A DNA stretch of 64,000 nucleotides from Lycocorax pyrrhopterus obiensis (Eukaryota > Chordata > Aves > Passeriformes > Paradisaeidae). Position numbers and translations under genes: made by a program. Below, piece after piece: positions 1 through 27,300 of this stretch. Location of the stretch: the NCBI GenBank assembly GCA_014706295.1, contig JACSVZ010000011.1, positions 84,663-148,662 on the forward strand, read 5' to 3'. The notes below the pieces were generated by a model. That model ran no database searches, was not told the DNA's origin, and worked only from the letters and a program-made list of their open reading frames with translations. Each line of letters begins with the position of its first letter. Position 1 is the stretch's first letter.

Positions 1-1251
1 TCCTCAGCTATACCTGACACCATAAGGCTATTTTATAAAAAAAAATTTGAAAAATTGCTGCAAAAGGGGGATTAGGTTGATGAAGACCAACTCCTTTATG
101 TGGTAGAAAGTACATTCCTGCAAGCACTCAATACAAATAAAAGAGCACTGCACTGCAATGCTGAGTGTGAAGTCACTGAAGGTAGAGAGCAAAAGCTACG
201 TAAAGTGATATTGCTGCTGGCTTCCCTGCCTTGCTGTACCCCCCTTAAAAAACAGCTCCCAGACAGAGACTATAGACAGCCTGAAACAGCTCAGAGAGTT
301 ATGACTTCCTCTCATTCATTTGCAGAGGGGCAAAATTAAAAGCAAAGGTGATAACTGAAAAAATTAACATTTAAGAAGCTGGAACACCTTTATGAAGAGC
401 GTTTTGAAATTTGTGGACAGTATATAAGCAGCTAAGGATACCTAAAATATCCAAAGCGTTTTATTAAAGCACCTATACAACACTTAGATACCTTTGTAAC
501 AACCTACTTAACCAAATCTATACAAATACTAACACCTGTACTTCTGCCTCATTTAAAGTAGGCCTATGCTACCAGGTGAATCAGCAGAAAGACCTAAGAT
601 TATGATGCACGCCATCTCTTCTAAAGTCCTCCTTATGTAGACACTGTCATCTGAGCCCTTGCATGCAACTACCTGTGTCATGGGTGCAAGAAGAATTTTT
701 ATGTTCACTCCTACTGGATGCTGTTCCAAAACCTGTTACACTGGTTAGGAATTATCTTCCAATTTCCACTTTAAGTTTGTTTATGGTGAATGAATACCCA
801 GCTTTTGTTCTAGTAACACTATCCTGAGTACCATAATTGCAGCATAAGAATTTTTTGTATATGCCATGTCTCCTGTTCCTGCTGCACATACAGAGAACAA
901 CATCGTCCTTTTTCAGCCTTTGTTCTGTAAGTGAGAAAGGCCAATCTGCCTAAGTTCCAAATAAAAGAGGCTCTCCATTTCCTTGGCTACACCACAAACC
1001 CTTTCAGCTTTGATTCTCTGTACTTAAATATGTGTACTCTCTAGAGATTTCCATACAACTGTAGTTATTCCCTAACCTCTACTAGAAGGACCTATACTAA
1101 CATACCCCATGACCTTTCTTTCTCTTTATAGCTGTTGCCCTAAAAAGCTGACAGTCATCTTTCAATGAAAGATTCTTCTCCATATCAGTTACCAATCAAT
1201 GAATATCTCACTTAGATAAATTGTTAGTAAGTCTCAAGTATTTTTCACTAC
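1..1251. other. CEP89 intron sequence, no feature recognised
   Basis: AT-rich single-copy-looking sequence inside the CEP89 intron that follows exon 12. No exon with plausible splice sites and no recognised repeat was seen on either strand. Confidence 0.6.
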
Positions 1252-2455
1252 TGTCCTGGTTAAAAGGAAAGGCATTTGCCAAGGAAGGTGGGAACCTCCT
1301 TTGGAATGGAAAATGTGATCCTCTTCCCTCCAAATCACTGTAACTTTGAAATTATGGGGCTTTCAGGCAAAGATATGTGAAAAGGAATAACAGTGCTTTA
1401 CTAGAATGAATATATATATATATATATATATAAATGAAAAGGCAAACAAGCAACAGCAGTGGCAGCAGCAACAAACAAACCCAAGAACCCAGTGGCAGCC
1501 TCTCTCGGCCGCAGGCCCTTTCCCCCTCGGTGCAGTTCCGCTCATGGCCACCAGGGGCGCTGGTGGCTCCCGGCTGGGCAGGGCGGGTGCGGTCATTCCC
1601 CGCCTGCAGGGGGCGCTGTGGCGCGAGCTCGGCCGCCTCTCTGCACCCGGTTAATGGTGGGGCAGCTGGCAGAAGAGATGGCAAAGGGGCTTCCTTTGCA
1701 AATTCATGGGGGGCAGCCGGTCCCGGTGCCCCTCTGGATAGTGAAATGGGCCGTAGCAGGAACCTCAGAGTGGCAGCCTGGAACGGCAGAGGCGGGCACA
1801 CCCAGGGTGGCAAACAAGGTGCAGCAAAAACTCCAGGGCTGTGCCAGGAGCCGCGGGATGTCCGGGCAGGCACTGGATGTCAGGTTAAAGTGTAGCGAAA
1901 AACCCGAAGCAGCGGCAGAAAGCAGCGGGGCTGGGCAGTGGCAGCCAGGCTTCTGCAAGCAGCTGCTGCACACAGCTGGGAGACACTCCCTCTGGGAAGG
2001 GGAGAGTGAGTCGGGGTCTCCTTCCCAGTGAGGTCGGGTGTTGGAAAAGGTCCCAGTTCAACAGCTGCTCTTGCAAGCAGAAGCTCATCCACGGTAGGAG
2101 AAGCAGTGAAGGACAAAAACTCTGCAGCGGCAGCGAATCCTCAGGGCAGCAAGAGTCTGCCTCCAAAACCATACCTGTCCACTCTGATCCCGAGACCACG
2201 AGAGTGAGGAGCCGAGCCCAGCCCCCTGAACCCCCAGCCAAAATCTTGCAGTATCTCTGCACTTCCCAAGGGAAAGCCTCCCAGCTAAGAGACTGCAGTC
2301 AGCGGCACCCTTTCCCCTCCTCCTCCTCCTCCTTTCAGCCACATGTTTTGTCTCTTAAGTATCATCATTACCATCTCATAGGCAACAAATGGGAGAAAAT
2401 TGTCTGGGAGAAAAAAAAGGAAAAAAAAAAAAAGGAAAAATCCTAGCTTCCAACA
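1252..2455 (+). mobile_element. Solo LTR of an endogenous retrovirus, about 1.2 kb
   Basis: The block starts TGTCCTGG and ends CCAACA, the TG...CA termini of an LTR. It is flanked by a perfect 5-bp direct repeat ACTAC at 1247-1251 and 2456-2460. It has a T/A-rich start, a (TA)n tract, then a GC-rich body at 1500-2300 that contrasts with the AT-rich intron. The start resembles avian ERVL-type LTRs, which suggests plus orientation, antisense to CEP89. The overlapping open frames on both strands (up to 190 codons) are GC-driven and not genes. Confidence 0.75.
1409..1432. repeat. (TA)n microsatellite
   Basis: An uninterrupted run of alternating T and A inside the solo LTR at 1252-2455. Confidence 0.9.
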
Positions 2456-2844
2456 ACTACTTAACTTCATTATGTTCGCATTGTTTCAGTTCTCAAGAAC
2501 ATCAAATTCTTCTAATGCCACATTCCAATGCCATTATGTATTAGTGGAAAACTAGTATCATTGGCACTCTGTAACGGTATGTAACCTGCAATATCTGGGA
2601 CAGAATTACTTGGGCTTCAGGTGCAAAACTCCACTTTCATATTTAATCTTTACTCCAAAATTATTCCAGGCATTGCAGATCAGCATTGTTCCAACATGAC
2701 AATCGTGATGCTATTAATTCTTCAGAAAAACAATTTGTTTGAGGGCGAAAGAATTTTTCCTTAAAAAACTTATGTAATTTTCAAAGTTTGTACGAAATAA
2801 GCAAAATAATTAGTAACTTCTAAATTAATTTGTAGTATAATAAC

Positions 2845-17569
<14,725 letters not shown>

Positions 17570-18537
17570 CAGGACGGGACGGCTCCAACCACTGCCTCTA
17601 CGGCCGCTTCCTCGTCGCGTCGGACGCCTCTCCCTCCGCGATCGCCCTGATAACAACGCCACGGCGGATTTGCTGCGGGCTCGCACTCTTCCAATCAGCA
17701 CGCGCCTTACTCACTCCCCGCTCGGCCTTAGCAACCTACCCGTGGCAAGGCCCGCCCGCCTCCGCTTCCTCATTCGCTCGCGGCCTGCGGAGCTCTCGCT
17801 CCCGATTCGCGGCCACGGCTGTCAGTCAGGCGCGCGCTGCGCCGGGCTGGTTGTGTCCTGCCGGCCGCTCCTCTGGGCCGGTCAGCGCGGGACCGGCGGC
17901 AGCCGCTGAGGCCTCTTCCCGGTCCTCAGAGTGGGGTTCCGCTCTGGGAGGTGGTTCGGTGTGCGTGTCTGTGTGCTTGCGGTGGTAGCGGCTTGTCTGT
18001 GGTGCGTGTCCTTAAACCATGCCTTAGCCTCCAAGACTCCCAATTCCCCTTAAAGTCAGAACACCGCGTAAAGTTGGCAAACCTGAAAATAATCTCTCCC
18101 AGCAACTACCTTTTAATAATCGGTATGGAGACTTACGCTAGCTGAGGGATGGAGGGGCCTCTGGAGTTGGCTTCGCAATTCAAGAAGATTTTCTCACAGC
18201 AGGGGTGGATGAAGGCCCGGAAAAGGCAATGTGTGTTTTCTCACCATCTGTGTGTTTTAATTCAGGCGTTTTTCAGATTGAGTGGTAAAGCTGAAAGTGG
18301 AATTTGCAAGCCAGCAGCCTCTATAAAAGTGAACGGAGTTGCTGGCCGATTTTGATATGCTCACCTTAGCTGTAAGGAAGCTTGAGGAAGGAGATAGTGT
18401 CTCTTCCAGAATATTGCATCCTAAGTTCATGATTAAAATTTATAAGCTTGGAACAAGATTGTAAAATGTGTTGCTATTTTTCAACAGTTCTTTCTAGGGT
18501 GTAACTGCTACTGAAGGAGCATTTTAAAGGAGGTCTG

Positions 18538-18649
18538 ATGACAACAAAAGTGAACATTCCTGTAACAGCAGGATCTGTAGTTGTCCCTTATGGGCATGTG
18601 ATTGGAAATGAGAAGTGGAGAGGCTCAGAGGTAGCCCAAAGGCTACAAG
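18538..18649 (+). CDS. FAAP24: FAAP24 coding exon 1 (residues 1-38)
   Basis: Encodes MTTKVNIPVTAGSVVVPYGH and then VIGNEKWRGSEVAQRLQ. The first 16 residues are divergent from human, but from VPYGH on the match is clear. The donor is GTAAGT at 18650, in phase 1. Confidence 0.93.
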
Positions 18650-20714
18650 GTAAGTACAAGCAAACTGGAAAAGCAAGTCAGGCAAAACATTCCCCTCTAT
18701 TGCCCAGTAACGTTAAGAATGGCTGGAATATGCTTTACTCTGTGCCTGACTGGTTGGTCCCATATGTGTGGTACAGACTGTGTTAGCAGGCTGAAAGATC
18801 CCGTTTCTTTGCCATGTATCTATGTGATCCACTCAGTTTTCATAGTTGCAGAGCACTGTAGGGAAGCAGCAGAATCTGCTGTCGTGGGGCTTTGTGGATA
18901 TGCATCTCCACTGAACTCCCTTGAATTTACATGTTGTATACTCTGCTACTGTCTTGCTGGCACAACAAACTAAATTATGATGATCCCTCCAGAAAAACGT
19001 GATATTTTTGTTCAAGTCCAGAGTTTACTGAGCAGCTCTAGTACTTTTAAACCTGTAGATTGGAACTGCTATTAATTGGCATTACTAAAGACATGACACA
19101 GTAGTTCAGACTGCTTGTAATAGATTTACTTAAAGGGAAAAAAGGCTTTTTATAAAGTTCATTATGAAGTCACTAGAATTACTGACACTTTAGGAAGGTT
19201 GTGCTGTGAAGCAATTATTCGTATATTTTTAATGACTGTATTTTTTCTTCTAACAATCTCACCCTAAGGGAAAGTTAGACTGATCTTCGAAGATGGCTTG
19301 GGACTGGTGGACTTTCATCTTTCAAACAGAACTTGCATTTTACTTATTTCTGAAGCAGATTTGGTTGCAGGGGATGAATTCAAACGAAGATTGGTTAGGT
19401 TTAGAAATGTAAGTGCTATATAAAGAGAAAAGGAAAAGTTTTCACTTGGTATTTGTTTATTCCATGCTTCTGAAAACATTCTTCTTGTGGTTTTTTTTTC
19501 AATTCCAGTGGAGCTGAACTTTTGGGATAATTTTCACCTGAAAATTGAAAAATTCTGCAGCTGTGTGATAATGCTGTATTAAACCTCAGTCCTGCTGCTG
19601 CAACTTACGTTCTTCCTCTGATTTGCTATTAGGCAGCTCATACTTGAAAGAATTTCTCTGTTACATTGCATCAGCTTGTCATTAACAAGGTTTTTTCTAA
19701 TTTTTTTTCCCTTTCAATACAGGCCAGCAGTCTTAGGGGAATTGTAATTGTAGAGAAAACCCAAATCAGTGACCAGTACTACTTAGGAGTACAAAAACTT
19801 GTTGTACTTGAACTTGGAATGGTGTTGCTTCCTGTGGCAAATCAAGGAGAAGCTTCTCAGCTTATTATTCAACTAGTAAGTTTCTGTGTTATATTAAAAT
19901 ATGGGATGTGTAGGAAAGTAGGTAGATCTCATCAATGATCACTGATTTCAGAAAGAATACATAGGATCTTAAAGGAATACAATATCATTTGAATGTAAGG
20001 AATAAATCTGCAACAGTGATATGGTAGTATAGTTCAGTGGAAAGAAGGCTCATTTGGGAACAAAGAAAAAAGATTGAAGAGTATGATCCTGGATTTTAAA
20101 AATCTAATCTTGTACTGAGGTGCCACTAGGTAGCATTAGGCAAATGTCAATGTCAAAACCAATTTGAGATTTTGCTTTCTCTAAGGCTAGGGAAACTTTT
20201 TAAATTGTTTCTTTTTACCCTTTCTCTGACTGCATCAAAAAGGTGACAAAAATAATTGTTTTCATTTGTTGTTACTATTATGAAATAGTTTGTTTCCTAG
20301 TAAGATTTTGTCAAACTGCATCCAATAAGGGAGCACACCTAAGGAGGGAGCTTGTTTTTAAAACTTCCTAGTGATTGCATTGAACTGTTTTGAGATGAAA
20401 CTATTTTAAACCCTGGAAGCAGAGCTCTCGCAGAGGCGCTGGGTGTCGCTAACAGCTCTATTTGGCTCCAGGTGCGAGAGCAGAGCAGGGATCGCGGCGC
20501 CAACCCCTTCCTTCGCAAGCAGCGTGCTCAGCTGGCAGAGCCGGCAGTGCTCCAGACAGTGCAACGGATACCCGGAGTTGGGAAAACAAAAGCTCTGCTT
20601 TTACTGCAACAATTTGGAAGCATCCATCGGCTTTGTAACGTATCCATCAATGAGCTTGAGGAAGTAGTTGGACAAACAGTAGCACAACAAATTTATACTT
20701 TTTTACGTTCCTGA
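18538..20714 (+). CDS. FAAP24: FAAP24 (Fanconi anaemia core complex-associated protein 24), complete
   Basis: FAAP24 heterodimerises with FANCM, binds single-stranded and branched DNA, and helps load the Fanconi anaemia core complex at stalled forks. The coding exons 18538-18649, 19269-19408, 19723-19875 and 20472-20714 join in phase to 215 codons plus TGA, the same length as the human protein. The domain order is an ERCC4/XPF-like pseudo-nuclease domain (about residues 17-135) and a C-terminal tandem helix-hairpin-helix (about 158-215) with IPGVGKTKALLLLQQFG. Conserved blocks are NEKWRGSEVAQRLQGK, IFEDGL, HLSNRTCILLISEADLVAG, GMVLLPVA and VVGQTVAQQI. The start was chosen by alignment of NEKWRG; its Kozak context is weak. 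The 5'UTR may be spliced (an acceptor-like TTCTTTCTAG ends near 18497). A poly(A) signal lies at 21329. Confidence 0.97.
19269..19408 (+). CDS. FAAP24: FAAP24 coding exon 2 (residues 38-84)
   Basis: Encodes GKVRLIFEDGLGLVDFHLSN followed by RTCILLISEADLVAGDEFKR and RLVRFRN. It forms the core of the ERCC4-like fold, without a catalytic ERKxxxD motif, as is normal for FAAP24. The donor is GTAAGT, in phase 0. Confidence 0.96.
19723..19875 (+). CDS. FAAP24: FAAP24 coding exon 3 (residues 85-135)
   Basis: A 51-codon exon with ASSLRGIVIVEKTQISDQYY and VVLELGMVLLPVANQGEASQ. The acceptor is CAATACAG and the donor is GTAAGT at 19876, in phase 0. Confidence 0.96.
20472..20714 (+). CDS. FAAP24: FAAP24 coding exon 4 with stop (residues 136-215), helix-hairpin-helix domain
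   Basis: The acceptor GGCTCCAG precedes VREQSRDRGANPFLRKQRAQ. Next comes TVQRIPGVGKTKALLLLQQF, the first hairpin, and SINELEEVVGQTVAQQIYTF, the second. It ends FLRS then TGA. It is noticeably more GC-rich at its 5' end than its surroundings. Confidence 0.96.
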   Translation: MREQSRDRGANPFLRKQRAQLAEPAVLQTVQRIPGVGKTKALLLLQQFGSIHRLCNVSINELEEVVGQTVAQQIYTFLRS

Positions 20715-21328
20715 TGTGCATGTGCAGTGGTATTTTGCAAAACAAAGACTTGGTTTTTTCTTCTGAATCATGAAATTTTAGTTTTAATAATCACATATTA
20801 TGCTAATTTCCATAATTATGGCTAGCAGCAACTGGTGGATGTTGACTAATTGTTTTGACTCTGATGCTTCTTTTTTACATCTGCTCCGTTCATATAGATT
20901 AAGCTGTGAAAATTGCCTTGGAAAGAAGGCTGTAAAGTATTTTGCATCTATCTGGAACAAAAAACCCAAGAAAGCTGTCTTTTTCAGCATCTATGTTAAA
21001 AAATGGAAGAGCAATATGCTTGCTTACTTTGGTTTTCCAGAAAAAAACACCATATGAGTATGTGCATAGTAACTTCTCAGTAACTGGAAATATATTACAT
21101 GTTTTTTAAAAGTTAGCATGTACTGCTTTATAGTAACAGCTTTGATTTATAACTTTTTGGAGTTCCTTTGGAAAGTCCTACTGGAATACAGGTTTGACTT
21201 TACACTAACGTATTTCTCTGGTTACCCCTCCAGTTCACAGGATGTTATCAAATTTATTCCCATGTGTCTGATACCTAAAATCTTTGTTAATTCATGTTGT
21301 CCTTTTGAATATAGGTTGGGATACTAAT

Positions 21329-21334
21329 AATAAA
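21329..21334 (+). terminator. Candidate FAAP24 polyadenylation signal AATAAA
   Basis: The first canonical AATAAA after the FAAP24 stop, giving a 3'UTR of about 0.6 kb. A second AATAAA near 21808 could be used instead. Confidence 0.5.
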
Positions 21335-22950
21335 TTGCAAAATATTTTGATATATTAATTATTGTAACTTTTAATATGTTAATTATACTATCAATTATAC
21401 TACAATATACACTATAAAGAAAATAATATGGGAAGCTTTGAACAAAATTCATAATTCATACTACTCTTCCACTATTAATATTTTGAAAATTTATTTGTGA
21501 AACGGATTGGTTTTCCTGGCAGCTTGCATTTTTTTAAAGTTATATTCTTATCCTATTTTCTAAGGGTAGAATTGCCTTTTTCCTTGAGGAGGTGTGTGAA
21601 AAGCATCTTTCATACCACTTGGGAATTTGGATCACAGCAGGAAGGCAGCTCAGTAGGATTTTCAACTCCCTTTTGTGGGAGCCTTGGCACCTCTGTAAGT
21701 CATCTCTTATACTGGTTAGCATGGACAGCAGATAGATCTGTTATTTATATTGATTCTGTACTTGGGATGAAAATTTGTCTGTAACTCAGAGTTATTTCAT
21801 TTAGTGAATAATAAACATCAGAATTTCCAAAAGTACAGAAAAAGATACTGCTTTTTTTCAGGCAACTAGGGAGTACTTAAGCTTCTTTATACAGGGGTTT
21901 GCTTAGATTTTATTCCCTCTTCTCTCAAATTTTGTCAGTTTGCCATGAAGACTGGATTTCATGTCTAAAGGCATGTGGCTATTATGTTGCAAGACAAACA
22001 CCTTTTTCCTATGACAAATGGCCATCTGCTCAGTGCATTAAATAGAGTTCAATTGAAGTAGTAAAAATTAGTATTAATGGAGTCAGAGGCTGAACTACTA
22101 ATCTATTGCTAACCTTTCTTTTTTAGGGCTTTACAGCAACCTTATACATCCTTGTGGGTAGACACCTGTTACAAAAATTCCCGTGGTCTGAGCAAGAACA
22201 TAAGGCACACACTCATTTCACTGTAAGTTAAGTTAGCTATTGGCTACCACACAGTGTAGAATGAATCTTTAGTTAGCTGGCAGAAAACTAAGAGTATTTG
22301 TATGGCACCTGAGAGGTCCAAATTTTTACTTGAATTGAGGGGTGTGTTTTAAATTTAAAAAGCCAAACTTTCCTCAAGGGCAAGTGAGTGTGATGATGGG
22401 AAGGGAAAGACAGTTAATCAGGAGCTAAGAGGGAAAGTAGTTCCAGGAAGACTATAATAGTGGGTTAAGAGAAGTGAAGAGCTGGAAGGGTGATTAGTGT
22501 GACTTTGCTAAAGGTTTTGTTACTTGGATAGCAATTTCAGCACACCTGTGAAGTCAATCTCATCTGTATGGAATACTGTATGGCAGGGGTGTGCAGATCA
22601 GTATCTGACTGGTGCTGCTTGTGTGTGTAAAAGAAGCACTACTACCAATACACATAGAAAGTAACTACTAAGGATAGGCAAGTCACAAGTAATTTACAAC
22701 TTATTTTTTACTGTAACCTTTATAGGGAAACTAGAAATATGTTTACACTCTTTGTAAGGCAGTTGGTTTTAAACTCTTAAGTTTATATTGCACAATACAG
22801 GAACTTTTCTTTGAAATTTCTTAGATCTGTGTAAGCAACATTACAGAAACACACACGAGGTCTGCCAACAGTAAATAGCTAAAACCTGTAAATTACGCTT
22901 TATCCTCCAACCTGCAGCAGAATCAAAAAGCTACCACTAAATGGCAGCAT
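21335..22950. other. Intergenic interval between the convergent FAAP24 and RHPN2 3' ends
   Basis: AT-rich, with no recognisable exon or repeat family. FAAP24 reads in from the left and RHPN2 from the right, so read-through transcripts from either could overlap here. Confidence 0.6.
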
Positions 22951-22956
22951 TGGATT

Positions 22957-22962
22957 TTTATT
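22957..22962 (-). terminator. Candidate RHPN2 polyadenylation signal (TTTATT on the plus strand)
   Basis: AATAAA on the minus strand, about 1.2 kb after the RHPN2 stop codon. Another copy near 23751 would give a shorter 3'UTR. No coding exon lies between it and the stop. Confidence 0.45.
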
Positions 22963-24146
22963 CATAAATAAGAGTCATCAAGATATTTACACCTACTACA
23001 TAAGAAACTAAAAATAAATGACAACTTTAAAGTTTACACCAAGATGCAAATTTTCGTTTCAATTTTAAGTAGCTATCTATCTACTCTGTAGATGGCAATG
23101 TTAACTAACACTACAGTGTTAGCAATTTTCAATTAATTTCAAGATATAGAAGATTCTCAAAGAAATGCTCACCAGTTATTTTTTGTCCCCCTCCTACTAT
23201 AGATAGAGCTTGCTCATGAATTGTTCCAACGGTAGAAGGATTTTTTTTTTGCATGATGTGATAGTAAATAAATACTCTGCCACTTAGCACAAGCAGTTTT
23301 TTTCATATTTTAAAGCATCACTGCAATTTATGTGCCCTTGAATCAATATATTCTAATATGTCCATTTTGAGATTTGTTTCACAGCTATCCATTTTATCAA
23401 GACTAATGAGATACAAGTCTTAAAGTAAGTAGGTTAAATAATGTTTGGAATAAAGCCTGCTTTTAACAACTGAATCAGCAGGCATTTAAAATGTAACCTA
23501 ACTCAGAAAAAGAACATAAAAGCCTTTTGGAGTTCAAAAGATATTTTAAATTTTAAGCCTTCTAATTCTCTTCCAAAATTAAATTACCTATTCAGTAGAC
23601 TACACCTAGTACTCTGAGGAAGCATCTCTGCATAAAAACACAACTCTATGACACTGCCCCTTGGCACAAGACTAGTTTCTCGGAATAACATTATTCCCTC
23701 TCACCTGTGGTTAGTTAAGATAATTCTTTAAAGTAGTGTTAAGTGATTTATTATTGACTCTAAACTTTAAGAGAAAAATCATTCTTTAATGTGTCCCCTA
23801 TTGGTTTGCATTCAGCATCAAGTTTGTAATAAATAACTCCCATCTAGCATAGTTATAAAAATCAGTCGTAACTGTATTTTGAAATTCCAAAGGAGTCCAG
23901 TCCTCATGTAGGCAATTCTATAATCTACATCTAGTTATTGCATACCTCCCAAACCACTTCATTCTAACCTTCAAATACTTAAGTTTTAAAGTTTCTGCCA
24001 GCTTCTGACCTTCTTAAGTGGCTCAGTGCACAGCAAATGAAGTCAACAGTATCTCAGTTTTTACATACACATATGAAGAGAAAATTGATCAATATTTTCA
24101 TATACATTTTAAACAAAAGTCACATTAACAGATCCTTCTGAAAGAT

Positions 24147-24398
24147 TCAGTACAATGAACTTTCTGTATTCAAAAGTGTGAAGGGAGAAAGCTTCTTCTT
24201 TATCTGAGAACTCCCAGCCACAGCTGAAGGAAGGCAGAGTGTACTTGCAGCTTTCTGTCTGTTTTTAGTTCCCCAACTTAGAAAAGGGAGTTTTAGTGGG
24301 GCTTTCTTGGTCTGATCAATTTTATCCTCGTCCATGGCTAAACAGATTAAGGAGTATGTCTTCTGCATTCCCATAGAGTAAGTTGCACTCTTGCTATG
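24147..24398 (-). CDS. RHPN2: RHPN2 last coding exon 15 with stop (residues 601-683)
   Basis: Encodes [20 protein letters not shown], then [20 protein letters not shown], and ends LLNTESSLY before TGA. This basic, serine-rich C-terminal tail is conserved with human, which ends SDSSWY. Confidence 0.97.
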   Translation of the reverse strand, partial: HSKSATYSMGMQKTYSLICLAMDEDKIDQTKKAPLKLPFLSWGTKNRQKAASTLCLPSAVAGSSQIKKKLSPFTLLNTESSLY

Positions 24399-27300
24399 CT
24401 GTAGGAAAAAGAGAAGCATTGTAAGAATCAGTCACCCAAAATGGGTCAAAATTTTGCCAATAACAAAAGGTTACTGTGCAAGTAGTTTTCCAGGGCAGAA
24501 TGCAGCAAGCTTTCTGTGCTAATGACATTACTAACTGAGCACAAGGCCCTTCAGAGTGCTGTGATCCTGGTATTTTGCATATGTAGACTCAAGGGTATAC
24601 TCTGCAAAGCATAAAGGAACTTGTGAATCTTTTCATGGATTGTTAAACATTTACTGGCTTCTAGCATAACTATTTAATATACACACTAACCTCCCTACAA
24701 AGCTCAAGTATGTAGTTCTTGCATAAATCTGAAGGGGAGTCCTTTTGCTGTCTTTAGACAGGCTCTATGTTGATCACAGCTGTAAGAGCTCCTGTGTGAC
24801 ATTCTCTTGGAATACCTGAAAGGCACAGCCTTCTCTGTCTTATCTTAGCTTTGCCCTGAAGCAATTTGATTATATTCTAGCCTTTTCTTTCCAGTTGCAA
24901 CTTGGAATGGCAGATGTGTAATTCCTTATTTTCAATAAGGAAAATCAATTTAAACAAAACAAGAAAACCTAACAGCAGCAAGGGCACCTTAATAGCTTCT
25001 AAGGCAACACTACTTGAGTGTCTAAGCTTGCCAGGATATGTTAAAAGCATGGAGTGGATTTAGCTGAGCTACAGGTTCTTTCACACAACTAGTAAGTTAT
25101 ATAGAGCTTAATATTTTTTAATCTTGTGATGACTTTCCCTTAGTCTACAGCTTCTATAGTAGCTTAGTAACTGACTAGACAGTTAAAAATCCACCAAAAA
25201 AAATACATACATTAATCCATTAGCTAATACAAAAGTCACAGATCCTTTAGAATAACAGTGCATAGAAAATAAACATGTGGTCTTGGATGTTCTATTTCAT
25301 TCCATTATTGTTTAATTGTGGTTTTTTCAATGCTAAACAGGGTAATGCCTTCATCCTCTGGGACAAGTTAGGGGAAATAAACTGTGTCTTGAAATTTATC
25401 ACGCAATTAATCTAAGTAACTCCACTACCAAAGAGCCCACCACCCAACCATTCTTATGCAGACAGACTACTTTAGCTTGCTAGGTCGCAATGGTTTGAAC
25501 AAATGGTTTAAAACTGAACACACATCTGAAGGCTTTAAATATTCACAGGTTGAGTGGGATATCTGACTACATGGAAGTAAACATTAATCAGGAACTGAAG
25601 GCAGGCAAGTGAAAAAACTCTCACATATCAAATCTGCAAAACATATTTGCCTCATTACATACCAAAGATGCTGCTGTATCCTGGCAACTGATAACGTCAA
25701 GCTCCATGGGCTGCTTTCCCACACTTTTCAATTTTTCCAGCACCTCATTCACACCAAGCCACTTGCAATCCATGCCACCAATTGAAACAATGTAGTCACC
25801 TTCTTTTAGGCCCGCTGACTGTCAAAAAATTGGGCAAAGGTTATTCTCTGGAATTATAAAGACGTGTGAAATGTTTTTGTCATCATACAGTATCTGCCCC
25901 AAAGGCATTTCACTCTTAGATGCTACAAGCCCACTCTCTAGCCACACACGTGCAACTTTCTCAAGTACACAAATTACCTTTTGAGTTACCATTGATGTGA
26001 TTCTGGTATTCTCCAATGTTGGCTGTTTTTATGTTCTTTTCACTTTTCTCCTTAAGTAAATGAACCCCGGGTTTTGCTATGCTATTGTCCCATAGTGTCA
26101 CTGTTGTACCGTGGCCAGAGAGAAATCACGACATGAAAGTTCAAGTCCAGGAAGAGAATGGAATGGCATGGGCCCTTTATTATTATACAGACCTGTTTAT
26201 ATATCCTAGTTCGCCTGGATTGCATGAGGTCATTGGTCACTGATCATTTGCCTCCCATACCGGTTGGCTAAAACCCACAACACCCATTTCAAAATATTTT
26301 TCCAGTTAATATCATAACAATACTACATAACAACTTGCAGGTGCAAGATAGAAAGAAGTCGTTTACAAAACCGTAGCACTGTTTTTCATAGCTTCTGTGA
26401 GAAAAGCAGTGCTCTCACAGAATGCTGCAGAAACCTGGAAAATTTCTCTGCTGAAAGCTTTTCAGCATCCACACCGTAGAAGACATTTTCTGCAGTGTTT
26501 TACTTCTTTTTCTTCATTATTTTTATTTGTACTTCTGTGGTTACTTCTGCCTTTTCTATAGCTAAACTGCTCATTACTGCATGCTGCTTTATCCCTTTGG
26601 ATTTTCCCTGAAAAAACAACATTAGAAGCCAATAAAATGTTCTTACCTCTCTTTCCTTAGGCAGACACTACACCTTGCGTTCCCTTCCTGATCCTTATTC
26701 TTGTTGCTACTTTTTAAAGCATTTATCCCTTCTAACTTCCTGAATAAGACAGGAAGTAACATTTGCTTTTATTATTTGTGACTTTTTAACTATTAAGAAT
26801 GAACAGAGAAAGAAATCAACTCTGTTTCATGTGATGTCAGGGATATGGGTACTTTAACAATCTACAGTGCATATAGCACTGAAAACACGTTCAGATTATA
26901 TGAATTGACTACACTAACATATAGAACTCAATAAATACTCCATATACGAGTATGAACAAGCTAAAGGTACATTTTAATGCTACAGTCTGCAGAGAAATTG
27001 TTAATATCACACCAATATACTTACTGCTGCAGAACAAACTGGATCAAGACAATAAACCTGTACTGGCGAACCTCCTTTTAGACTGAATCCAAGCTCTCCT
27101 GCTTCATGGTGAAGGCGAATGGTACGTGGAGCCGTCCATCTCTGCTTGGCTGAGAACACTGTCAGTGGGCCCTGGAGGTAACACAACAGCAGGCATATTA
27201 TGGTTTACTGTCACTTATAAGTAAGCATTTCTGTTTTTGTAAGTCATAATGCTTTAAGCTCATCTAGTGTAGATTTTACTCAGGTTAACTTCCAGCTAAT

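Noticed and set aside
1352..2446. Long open frames (up to 190 codons) on both strands
   Set aside because: They lie inside a GC-rich solo LTR with a target-site duplication. No family features or splice context were seen.
26474..26590. Extension of the family A LTR homology to ATTACTGCATG near 26573 and 55377
   Set aside because: The target-site duplications place the LTR ends before these positions, so the shared 11-mer is best seen as coincidence.
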